A program made the position numbers and the translations under genes. Shown piece after piece: positions 10,389 to 19,041 of a stretch of DNA of 34,795 bases. Within the stretch, counting starts at the first letter, position 1; each line of letters starts with the position of its first letter. Location of the stretch: the NCBI GenBank assembly GCA_937928685.1, contig CALGJU010000222.1:1-34795 (forward strand), read 5' to 3'. The notes under the pieces are model-generated. The model searched no databases. It saw only the letters and a list, made by a program, of their open reading frames with translations, and was not told the origin of the DNA. The DNA is from an uncultured Granulosicoccaceae bacterium (GTDB lineage Bacteria > Pseudomonadota > Gammaproteobacteria > Granulosicoccales > Granulosicoccaceae).

Positions 10389-11866
10389 TGAATCACACAC
10401 TCATCTATGCAAGTTTTCTTACCCCGCTCATCGGTGGCGCACTACTCGTGTTGTTGCGCAAAAACGAAAACATTCGCGATGCGGTCAGCATTATAACCGC
10501 CACAATTCTGTTCGGCATTGTGCTGTGTTTGTACCCCACCATTCTTGCAGGTAACACTCCATCAGTCACACTTGCAGAACCCATACAAGGGCTTGGCTTA
10601 ACTTTTACCGTTGAACCACTCGGGCTTCTATTTGCAACTGTCGCATCAGGACTTTGGATACTCACCACCATTTATGCCATCGGCTATATGCGTGGTGCCA
10701 ATGAACCCAACCAATCGCGCTTCTTTTTATGCTTTGCTATTTCGATAGCGGCAGCCATCGGCATTGCGTTTGCGGGCAATTTGCTCACACTATTTGTATT
10801 CTACGAAATGCTCACCCTGGCAACGTACCCGCTTGTTACTCACAAAGGCAACGAAGATGCTCGACGTGGTGGCAAGTTATACCTCGGCATCTTGATGTGC
10901 ACATCAATCGGCTTATTGCTATTTGCTGTGCTATGGACATTCCAGCTCACAGGCACACTGGATTTTCGTGCTGGTGGTATTTTGCAGGGCAATGTCAGCC
11001 CGACAGTGGCATTAATATTAATGACGTTGTTTGCGTTTGGTACCGGCAAAGCGGCATTGATGCCGTTTCATCGATGGCTGCCTGCGGCGATGGTCGCACC
11101 CACACCGGTAAGCGCACTACTGCACGCGGTGGCGGTCGTTAAAGCTGGCGTCTTTACTATTCTAAAAGTAGTTATTTATATATTCGGCATTGATCTGGTG
11201 GCTGAAACCGGTGCTGGAAACATCGCCTTGTGGGTAGCCACTTTCACATTGGTTGCAGCCTCAATCATTGCACTAACCAAAGACAATTTAAAAGCACGAC
11301 TGGCCTATTCCACCGTCGGCCAACTGAGCTATGTTGTGGTCGGCGCTATGCTCGCCAATGCAGCAGGGATTGTCGGTGCAGCAATGCAAATCGCGACCCA
11401 CGCAATGGGTAAAATCACTTTATTCTTTTGTGCTGGTGCAATTTACGTTGCCACCAAGAAGACTGAAATCAGCGATATGCGCGGCCTGGGTTACAAAATG
11501 CCATTTACCTTCGGTGCCTTTTTTATCGGTGCTTTCAGCATAATCGGCCTGCCTCCCATGGCAGGCTCGTGGGCAAAATGGCATTTAATGATGGGCTCTA
11601 TCGATGCCTCACAATGGGTGATCGTAGCGGCACTGCTATTGAGTTCGCTTTTGAACATAGCCTATCTGATACCCGTCGCTGCACGTGCTTTCTACATGTC
11701 ACCTGAGCAGGCAGTCAACCCAGGCCGTACAGTTATAGAGGAAGCACCACTTTTTTGTGTTGTGCCTTTATGCCTGACCGCTGCTGGCTGTATCTTGTTA
11801 TTTATATTCGGTGACGCACTCGATCATTTAATTGGTCTGATTCCACTCACAAGGGCCGCTCCATAA
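10388..11866 (+). CDS. Proton-conducting NuoL/M/N-type antiporter subunit, copy 2
   Basis: 492 aa multi-TM; FVFYEMLTLATYPLV and GTGKAALMPFHRWLPAAMVAPTPVSALLHAVAVVKAG. Confidence 0.9.
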   Translation: MNHTLIYASFLTPLIGGALLVLLRKNENIRDAVSIITATILFGIVLCLYPTILAGNTPSVTLAEPIQGLGLTFTVEPLGLLFATVASGLWILTTIYAIGYMRGANEPNQSRFFLCFAISIAAAIGIAFAGNLLTLFVFYEMLTLATYPLVTHKGNEDARRGGKLYLGILMCTSIGLLLFAVLWTFQLTGTLDFRAGGILQGNVSPTVALILMTLFAFGTGKAALMPFHRWLPAAMVAPTPVSALLHAVAVVKAGVFTILKVVIYIFGIDLVAETGAGNIALWVATFTLVAASIIALTKDNLKARLAYSTVGQLSYVVVGAMLANAAGIVGAAMQIATHAMGKITLFFCAGAIYVATKKTEISDMRGLGYKMPFTFGAFFIGAFSIIGLPPMAGSWAKWHLMMGSIDASQWVIVAALLLSSLLNIAYLIPVAARAFYMSPEQAVNPGRTVIEEAPLFCVVPLCLTAAGCILLFIFGDALDHLIGLIPLTRAAP

Positions 11867-11874
11867 GCAACGCT

Positions 11875-12192
11875 ATGAATCAGAATCAACATACAAACAA
11901 TGACTCTCAAGAGCGTTCGTATTGGCTGGACAAACCCGCCACGCTGAACTTGATTATTGCCGTCCTTGTGCTCAGCTGCATTGCATTATTTGCCGTGGAC
12001 TTTTTCTATCACAAGCACGGTCACTTTGATTTTGAACAATGGCCGGGCTTCTATGCCTGGTATGGCTTTCTTAGCTACTGCGCTATTGTATTAACCGCCA
12101 AACAAATGAGAAAGTTGATCGGTCGCCGTGAAGACTACTACGAATCCGTAGACTCAGATATCAACAACGAACAAGATCATGACCAGTCTTAA
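11875..12192 (+). CDS. Small membrane protein within the mrp-like operon
   Basis: 105 aa, two predicted TM segments, charged tail; overlaps the start of the next antiporter subunit. Confidence 0.75.
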   Translation: MNQNQHTNNDSQERSYWLDKPATLNLIIAVLVLSCIALFAVDFFYHKHGHFDFEQWPGFYAWYGFLSYCAIVLTAKQMRKLIGRREDYYESVDSDINNEQDHDQS

Positions 12193-13867
12193 TCCTGCCG
12201 TAATATTTCTACTTGCAGGGCTTTTCACGCCGTTTGCAGCAGTCGGTGTACGTCGCTACATTACCCTGGCTGCGCCGTTGATCGGCTTAGCGCTATTGCT
12301 CCTGACAAATCACGGTGATCATGGCCAGATTGAGATTTTCAATCTACAACTAGTGACTTATCGACTGGACAAACTCGCATTTGTCTGGGCACTGATTTTT
12401 CATATTGCAGCGTTTATTGGTGCTTTGTATGCCTTTCACCTTAAGGACGCCACACAGCAAACTGCCGCCTTGTTTTACCAGGGCGCCGCGATCGGTGCAG
12501 TACTTGCCGGAGATTTATTAACGCTGTTCGTCTGGTGGGAGATCACCGCCATTGCGTCAGTATTTTTAATATGGGCACGCAAAACTGATCGAGCCTACCA
12601 CGCGGGCATGCGTTACCTGATTATCCAGATTGGTTCCGGCGTTATCCTGCTGACCGGTCTATTGTTATACAACAAAGATAACGGATCACTTGCGTTCAAC
12701 CACCTGGGACTTGAATCATTAGCGACCTGGTTGATCTTCATCGCCTTCGGTATCAAGTGTGCGTTTCCGCTTTTGCATAACTGGCTGCAAGACGCCTACC
12801 CTGAGGCCACCGTTACCGGTACGGTTATCCTTTCTGCGTTTACCACCAAGCTGGCGGTCTATGCGCTGGCACGCGGCTACGCAGGCACAGAGATCCTGAT
12901 CTGGATCGGCGCGACGATGACAGCCTTCCCGATCTTTTTTGCGGTCATTGAAAACGATTTACGGCGCGTGCTGTCGTACAGCCTGAACAACCAGCTTGGC
13001 TTTATGGTGGTAGGTGTTGGCATCGGCTCTGAAATGGCACTGAACGGCACCGCAGCCCATGCTTTCAGTCACATCCTGTATAAAGCACTATTGTTTATGG
13101 CGATGGGCGCTGTGCTCTATAGAGTCAAGACAATCAAAGCGTCGGAGCTGGGCGGCTTGTACAAAAGCATGCCATGGACGACTGTATTCTGCATTATCGG
13201 ATCGCTATCTATCAGTGCCTTTCCACTGTTCTCCGGATTCATTTCGAAATCGATGATTCTGACAGCGGCGGCTGTTGAACATCACACCATTGTCTGGCTC
13301 ATACTGCTGTTGGCTTCAGCCGGGGTCATGGACCACTCAGGCATTAAGATTCCGTTTTTTGCGTTTTTCGCACACGACAGCGGAAAGCGTTGCGAAGAGG
13401 CACCGAAGCACATGTTATGGGCCATGGGTATTGCAGCATTCATGTGTATTGCGATTGGCGTGTATCCTCAGGCGCTGTATCAAATATTGCCATATCCGGT
13501 GGACTACGCGCCCTACACCACCACACACGTGATTACGCAGCTTCAACTACTGCTATTTTCAGCGCTGGCGTTTGTGTTCTTATTTAAAACCGGCTTGTAC
13601 CCGCCAGAGGTAAAATCGGTCAATCTCGATACTGATTGGACGTATCGTGTCGCCGCAGTTGCTGTAATGAAACCGATAAACAGTCTTACCAGCAGATTTA
13701 CTCAATCTGTTTTTGGCGGACTGCACACCATGTGGCTAATGACCGTTACCACACTTGACCGAATGGTTGGTCCCAAGGCGTGGTTGTCGCGCAGCCTCGA
13801 TTCAACCGGCATGGTGGCAGCGACGATGGGATTGCTGTTCATGTTCCTACTGTTGTATTTGTTTTAA
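12179..13867 (+). CDS. NuoL/M/N-type antiporter subunit, copy 3
   Basis: 562 aa multi-TM; LFVWWEITAIASVFLIWARK and GIKCAFPLLHNWLQDAYPEATVTGTVILSAFTTKLAVYAL. Confidence 0.88.
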   Translation: MTSLNPAVIFLLAGLFTPFAAVGVRRYITLAAPLIGLALLLLTNHGDHGQIEIFNLQLVTYRLDKLAFVWALIFHIAAFIGALYAFHLKDATQQTAALFYQGAAIGAVLAGDLLTLFVWWEITAIASVFLIWARKTDRAYHAGMRYLIIQIGSGVILLTGLLLYNKDNGSLAFNHLGLESLATWLIFIAFGIKCAFPLLHNWLQDAYPEATVTGTVILSAFTTKLAVYALARGYAGTEILIWIGATMTAFPIFFAVIENDLRRVLSYSLNNQLGFMVVGVGIGSEMALNGTAAHAFSHILYKALLFMAMGAVLYRVKTIKASELGGLYKSMPWTTVFCIIGSLSISAFPLFSGFISKSMILTAAAVEHHTIVWLILLLASAGVMDHSGIKIPFFAFFAHDSGKRCEEAPKHMLWAMGIAAFMCIAIGVYPQALYQILPYPVDYAPYTTTHVITQLQLLLFSALAFVFLFKTGLYPPEVKSVNLDTDWTYRVAAVAVMKPINSLTSRFTQSVFGGLHTMWLMTVTTLDRMVGPKAWLSRSLDSTGMVAATMGLLFMFLLLYLF

Positions 13868-13910
13868 CTGCCGTCTAAAACCCGCCCCGAAAGCAATACC
13901 TACAATGGTA

Positions 13911-13924
13911 TTGATCTAAATCAA
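13911..13924. promoter_or_regulatory. Perfect FNR/Anr/Dnr-type box
   Basis: TTGATCTAAATCAA matches TTGAT-N4-ATCAA exactly. Lies in the intergenic region upstream of the 14158 gene. Confidence 0.6.
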
Positions 13925-14157
13925 CACATATGTAATATTTTGTGGAAAAAAAACAACACCAAGTTACGAATCGTTGCTAATTCGCAAACAATAGCCCTGC
14001 ATTGCCACCCAGTAACCCCTACTTAGGTGGCGCAACCGCTGTTTGCGATATAGTGGTGTTGTGTAAATCATACATAGTGACGTTCTCCAGTTACCAAAAT
14101 AAAGAAACGCACTCTAACAATTATCTAAAACTGCCCTACCCCCATTGGAGCACCATA

Positions 14158-15441
14158 ATGAAAGTATCCGCAACAAAAACTCTGTTAGCCGCGGCAATAG
14201 CTGCGGCACCACTGATGGCAAGTGCCGTACAACTTGAAGACTACCTGGTCGCCAACAGCTCGTACGACGAAGCATACGTCTCTGGTGGACTGACGGCGAT
14301 TGAGCCAGCTGGTGACGGACCCAACGAACAGCTTGGTTACAACTACTCTATCGACGCTGACTACACCAAGTCCTTCAGCACACTGCCACGCTCTTGGAGT
14401 TACAACGTTGGCTTAAATGCTGGTGGTAACCGTAAAAGCACTACAAAAGAGCTAATCGACAATCCACTATTTGACGAAACCGATCCAGCTTCAACAGAAC
14501 CAAGACAAATCGAAATTGATACAGAAGCAACCGATGACTGGAAAGCCACTGCCGAAGGGGTAGTTGATACCTATTTCCACGAATCACAATATCCAAAAGC
14601 ATTCTGGTTCGGCCAGGGCTCATTCAAACATCAGGACAGCCTTCCTGATGACGATATCTCAGCCACTGTTGGTTTGGGCTACGGTCGTGTCTACAACGCC
14701 ACTCCACTCGCAAAAGTCATTCGAATTGTCGAAGAACTGAACGAAGAAGGCCTGCTTACCGGTCCAATTCCAGATTCAGTAGCACTTGAGACGGCAGAGA
14801 TCATTGACCGGATCCAGGAATTCAAGAGCAAGTTCGGTGAAGATGACTACAAGCCAGACTACTATGCCGCGATTGAAGCAGCACTGGCCAGAAGTGGCGC
14901 ACTTCGCGACGGCAAACTAGGTGCATTGGGCGCACTTACAGCAGATAAAGTACTGGTAGATGAGCCAATCAGCACTCGTAAGCATGGTTGGGTAGTTCGA
15001 CTGGGTGCTGGTTTCCAAGCCAGCGATCTTTCAGGCCTATCAGACAACGATCCTAAACTGCTAGCCCAGTTTGAATACGCAAAACCTTACGGCTATAAAG
15101 GCCAGTTCATCAACCTATTCAGCTTTGAACCAGTACTTGGTGATGAGACACTGACCAAATTCCGCAACGACATGAGCTACACCCATGAAGTGACAGATAT
15201 GATCGACTGGATCAACACCTGGAGCATGGACTATTCAGATGGTGAAGATGAATTCGGTAATTCAAGGGAATCCACCAGTCATAACCTTAGCTCTCGCTAC
15301 GCGTTTGATTTAGGCAACAGCCTGGATTACTTCGTAGGTCTTCGTCTGGCCCAAACAGACATCGATCCGAATGAACCTGGTTCAATTGGTGATGATCCTG
15401 AAATCAAGTTCGAAACTGGTTTTAACTACCGCCTTAAATAG
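14158..15441 (+). CDS. Uncharacterised outer-membrane protein, predicted beta-rich, secreted
   Basis: Signal peptide MKVSATKTLLAAAIAAAPLMASA, then Tyr/Asp-rich alternating segments. Preceded by a long leader and followed by a terminator. Confidence 0.7.
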   Translation: MKVSATKTLLAAAIAAAPLMASAVQLEDYLVANSSYDEAYVSGGLTAIEPAGDGPNEQLGYNYSIDADYTKSFSTLPRSWSYNVGLNAGGNRKSTTKELIDNPLFDETDPASTEPRQIEIDTEATDDWKATAEGVVDTYFHESQYPKAFWFGQGSFKHQDSLPDDDISATVGLGYGRVYNATPLAKVIRIVEELNEEGLLTGPIPDSVALETAEIIDRIQEFKSKFGEDDYKPDYYAAIEAALARSGALRDGKLGALGALTADKVLVDEPISTRKHGWVVRLGAGFQASDLSGLSDNDPKLLAQFEYAKPYGYKGQFINLFSFEPVLGDETLTKFRNDMSYTHEVTDMIDWINTWSMDYSDGEDEFGNSRESTSHNLSSRYAFDLGNSLDYFVGLRLAQTDIDPNEPGSIGDDPEIKFETGFNYRLK

Positions 15442-15463
15442 GTAGCTGTAGAAGTAAAAGAAA

Positions 15464-15487
15464 CGGGGGCTACGGCCTCCGTTTTTC
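15464..15487 (+). terminator. Rho-independent terminator after the OMP gene
   Basis: ACGGGGGC-TAC-GGCCTCCGT stem (one G:U) followed by TTTTT. Confidence 0.75.
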
Positions 15488-15525
15488 GTTGTATGCTGTC
15501 AGTTAATAAACCTATCGTCTCTGCC

Positions 15526-16206
15526 ATGAACAAGCCTAAAGTCATCGGCGTACTCAAACTCAACACTCACTTTCCAAGACTGGCGGGTGATATCGGAAAC
15601 CCTGACTCTTTCAGATATCCGGTCCTGTACCAGACAGTGACCAGCGCCATTCCGGCAAACATCACCATCGCAGAAGCGCTGCCACCGCTGCTTCAAAAAG
15701 ATTTCTGCGACGCTGCCACCCTGCTGATTGATCAGAATGTGTCGATGATCACCACGTCTTGCGGGTTCCTGACAACAATGCAACATCAATTATCAGCCCT
15801 GAGCGATACACCGGTAATTTGCTCTGCTCTGTGTCTGTTACCACTGATCGCTGCAGTTCATGGCGGCCCGACTCACGTTGGAGTATTAACTTTTAATCGT
15901 GAAACACTCAACGAAAAACATCTAGGCGCTGAATCAACCGTGTGCGTTGAAGGACTGCTGCCACAAGATTCGCTAAGGCAGGTCATCATTCAAGATGCTG
16001 CTGATCTCAACCGTGCCACGGCCCAGAAAGAAGCACTGGCAGCGTGCGATCGACTGTTAACACTGCAACCGCAACTGCGCGCGATTGTGCTCGAATGTAC
16101 AAACTTATCACCCTATAAACAGGCAATAAAAGAACACAGCGGAATGGCCGTCTACGATATTGTCGATGCCGTGCATTGGCTGGTGGAATCACAGCCAAGC
16201 TCCTAG
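15526..16206 (+). CDS. Aspartate/glutamate racemase-family protein
   Basis: MNKPKVIGVLKLNTHFPRLAGDIGN..., SMITTSCGFLTTMQHQLSAL..., AIVLECTNLSPY. Two catalytic-type Cys contexts (TSCGF, LECTNL). Confidence 0.75.
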   Translation: MNKPKVIGVLKLNTHFPRLAGDIGNPDSFRYPVLYQTVTSAIPANITIAEALPPLLQKDFCDAATLLIDQNVSMITTSCGFLTTMQHQLSALSDTPVICSALCLLPLIAAVHGGPTHVGVLTFNRETLNEKHLGAESTVCVEGLLPQDSLRQVIIQDAADLNRATAQKEALAACDRLLTLQPQLRAIVLECTNLSPYKQAIKEHSGMAVYDIVDAVHWLVESQPSS

Positions 16207-16368
16207 GAGCTTGTCCGAGAACTAGGGTCGTAGCGAGGTGGTGAGATTTTGAGTCAGATATTTCGATCGATAGAGGCGAATAGTCATTCTTCTTTAACGA
16301 TATGGATCGTAATAGCTGGCCAAAATATCGCGACCGCAGTAGATCATAGTTCTCGGACAAGCTCCTAG
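16203..16368. mobile_element. MITE-like foldback element with 21-bp perfect terminal inverted repeats and flanking CTAG
   Basis: TAGGAGCTTGTCCGAGAACTA (16204-16224) is the exact inverse of TAGTTCTCGGACAAGCTCCTA (16347-16367). Inner arms also pair imperfectly. CTAG is present at both outer ends. No transposase ORF inside. Confidence 0.85.
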
Positions 16369-16484
16369 CATCTATTGCCGGGTACTGTGTCAGCGACGAC
16401 CCTAACCAACAGTAACCACCAAACAAAGCAATTACTGACCGTTTAGGCTAAGCTGACTTTGATTATAATCATCGAGCCTATGCA

Positions 16485-17804
16485 TTGAAAGATTGGATCA
16501 GCCGTCGCTCCCAGACGCGCCCCTCTACAAAAACACGCTTTAACGCAGGCACTATTGAAAGCCACTTTCAACGTGACCGTGCGCGTGTCATTCACAGCGC
16601 GTGGTTTCGTGCTTTGCAATCTAAAACACAAGTGCTGGGCCTTGGTGAAAGTGACTTCTATCGAACCCGCCTGACCCACTCACTTGAGGTGGCACAAATA
16701 GGCACAGGCGTCTGCGAGCACCTGCGCCGGACAGCCACCGTCGAACAAAGTGAATGGCTAGCGCCTAGCAGCCTGATGGATGCGGCCTGTCTTGCACATG
16801 ACATCGGACACTCCCCATTCGGACACGGTGGTGAAGTTGCGCTGAATTACATGATGCGGGACCACGGTGGATTTGAAGCCAACGGACAAACATTAAGAAT
16901 ACTCGCACGTCTTGGGGAATATTCAGAAAACAGTGGACTTGATTTAACCAGGCGCAGCACCCTGGGCATTATAAAGTATCCGGGGTTCTGCTCAGAGCTT
17001 GCACAGTACAAAGAAAACTCAGAATCAAAAGCACCACTCAATCTAGATGACTGGCACCCACCCAAAGGCATCTACAGTGACGAAAGAGATGTTCTTGAAT
17101 GGACCCTTGAATCCTTTAGCAGTGCCGATCGTAAATTATTCGTCAGCACCAAAACCGCCCCTGGTGGTGGTCATTTAAAAACATGCTATAAGAGTTTTGA
17201 CACTTCTATCATGGAGCTGGCTGACGATATTGCCTACGGGGTTCATGACCTCGAAGACGCAGTGGCCATGTCTCTGATCTCTCCAAACCAATGGGATCAG
17301 AAATTCCTGCAACTGCTACCAGATGCTGATTCCAATCCCATCAGTGCAAAGCCCGATTTCTACACAGAGAACCTGTTCAGCGGGAGCAATAAAAAACGTA
17401 AGCACGCCATTAGTAAACTGGTTGGATGGTTTATTGATGAAATCTCTATCATCGAAATTGCGGAGTTTGAACATCCGTTGTTGCGCTATCAAGCATCGAT
17501 GAGCCCGGACGCATCGGCACTGCTCAAACTGATGAAAACCTTTGTTATGGAAAACGTTATTCTGAGACCCGAATTGCAAGCACTTCAATACCGCGGACAG
17601 CAGGTCATACTGAAAATATTTGACATTTATCTGCACAATGGCGCACGCCTACTGCCAACACAAGTATGGGAGGAATCTCAGGATAGCGAAAATCCGCAGC
17701 GAATCTTGTCGGACCATATATCAGCCCTGACAGATGCCTCTGCGACCAGAATTTACCATCGATTGTCCACTCCGAGCGCCGGCTCAATTTTTGACCGAAT
17801 TTAA
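16485..17804 (+). CDS. dgt: Deoxyguanosinetriphosphate triphosphohydrolase (dGTPase)
   Basis: HSAWFRALQSKTQVLGL, RTRLTHSLEVAQIG, HDIGHSPFGHGGE HD motif. TTG start. Confidence 0.9.
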   Translation: MKDWISRRSQTRPSTKTRFNAGTIESHFQRDRARVIHSAWFRALQSKTQVLGLGESDFYRTRLTHSLEVAQIGTGVCEHLRRTATVEQSEWLAPSSLMDAACLAHDIGHSPFGHGGEVALNYMMRDHGGFEANGQTLRILARLGEYSENSGLDLTRRSTLGIIKYPGFCSELAQYKENSESKAPLNLDDWHPPKGIYSDERDVLEWTLESFSSADRKLFVSTKTAPGGGHLKTCYKSFDTSIMELADDIAYGVHDLEDAVAMSLISPNQWDQKFLQLLPDADSNPISAKPDFYTENLFSGSNKKRKHAISKLVGWFIDEISIIEIAEFEHPLLRYQASMSPDASALLKLMKTFVMENVILRPELQALQYRGQQVILKIFDIYLHNGARLLPTQVWEESQDSENPQRILSDHISALTDASATRIYHRLSTPSAGSIFDRI

Positions 17805-18006
17805 CCGCAGCTGAATCACACTGACCCACAACTAATCCGCACACGACACTATTTTCCAATCCTCACTGTCAGTCCTCACTAAACCAGCGTTTTGCTTGAT
17901 CTCATAGCGCGTTTGCCACATGCTGTCGGTGTCGCAATGCCGTCGCACTAATGACTGTCGGTGGTGCCTTGCGCTAACAATCATTGCTGCCAAAGAGAGG
18001 ATTACA

Positions 18007-19023
18007 ATGAAACTCACTACTCGCTTACTTCGTACTGGTCTTGCAGCCACCGCCTCACTTGTGCTGGCCGCCACTGCAACTGCTGCCGATATCGAACCTG
18101 CCGTGGTTTTCGATATGGGTGGAAAATTCGATAAATCATTTAACCAGGGTGTCTACGACGGCGCAGAACGATTCAAAAACGAAACCGGCCTGAAATACCG
18201 GGAATTCGAAGTCACCAACGAAGCCCAACGCGAGCAAGCGTTGCGCAGAATGGCACAACGTGGTGCCGACCCCGTACTGGGTATAGGCTTTGCGCAAGCG
18301 CCAGCGCTTGAGAAAGTCGCCAAAGAATTCCCGGACGTACGCTTCGCCATCATCGACATGGTGGTCGATCTGCCAAACGTTCGCTCCATCGTATTCAAGG
18401 AACACGAAGGTTCATTCCTGGTGGGAGCACTGGCAGCCCTGGCTTCAGAGTCTGGCAAAGTCGGCTTTGTCGGTGGCATGGACATCCCTCTCATCCGCCG
18501 CTTTGCCTGCGGTTATGAGCAAGGAGCCAAACACGTCAATCCTGACGCCGACGTAATCCAGAACATGACAGGCACAACACCTGCTGCGTGGAATGATCCG
18601 GGCCGCGGTGGTGAATTGACCAAAAGCCAATTCGAGCGCGGTGTCGATGTGGTCTATGCCGCAGCCGGTGGCACAGGTGTCGGGGTGTATCAGGCCGCCA
18701 AAGATGCCGGCAAGCTGGCCATTGGTGTTGATTCAAACCAGAACTATCTGCATCCGGGCACCATGCTGACCTCTATGCTGAAGCGCGTTGACGTTGCTGC
18801 ATACAATGTTTTTATGGATGCTAAAAATGACGAGTTCACAGCAGGCATTCAAGTGCTGGGCTTGGCCGAAGAAGGGGTTGGCTGGGCAATTGATGAGCAC
18901 AACGAATCAATGATCACCGGCGAAATGAAAGCCAAAGTTGACGAGCTATCTGAAATGATCAAGTCCGGTGACCTCACTGTGCACGACTACACCAGTGACA
19001 ACACTTGTAAAGTTGCGGGATAA
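18007..19023 (+). CDS. BMP-family ABC transporter substrate-binding protein (nucleoside-type)
   Basis: Start at MKLTTRLLRTGLAATASLVLAATATAAD signal peptide; AVVFDMGGKFDKSFNQGVYDGAERF, GVDVVYAAAGGTGVGVYQAAKD. Confidence 0.9.
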   Translation: MKLTTRLLRTGLAATASLVLAATATAADIEPAVVFDMGGKFDKSFNQGVYDGAERFKNETGLKYREFEVTNEAQREQALRRMAQRGADPVLGIGFAQAPALEKVAKEFPDVRFAIIDMVVDLPNVRSIVFKEHEGSFLVGALAALASESGKVGFVGGMDIPLIRRFACGYEQGAKHVNPDADVIQNMTGTTPAAWNDPGRGGELTKSQFERGVDVVYAAAGGTGVGVYQAAKDAGKLAIGVDSNQNYLHPGTMLTSMLKRVDVAAYNVFMDAKNDEFTAGIQVLGLAEEGVGWAIDEHNESMITGEMKAKVDELSEMIKSGDLTVHDYTSDNTCKVAG

Positions 19024-19041
19024 TACTGCTTTCATTGCTAT

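Noticed and set aside
16007-16426. 139-aa minus-strand ORF running through the MITE-like element
   Set aside because: Composed of antisense racemase sequence plus the foldback repeat; no transposase motifs.
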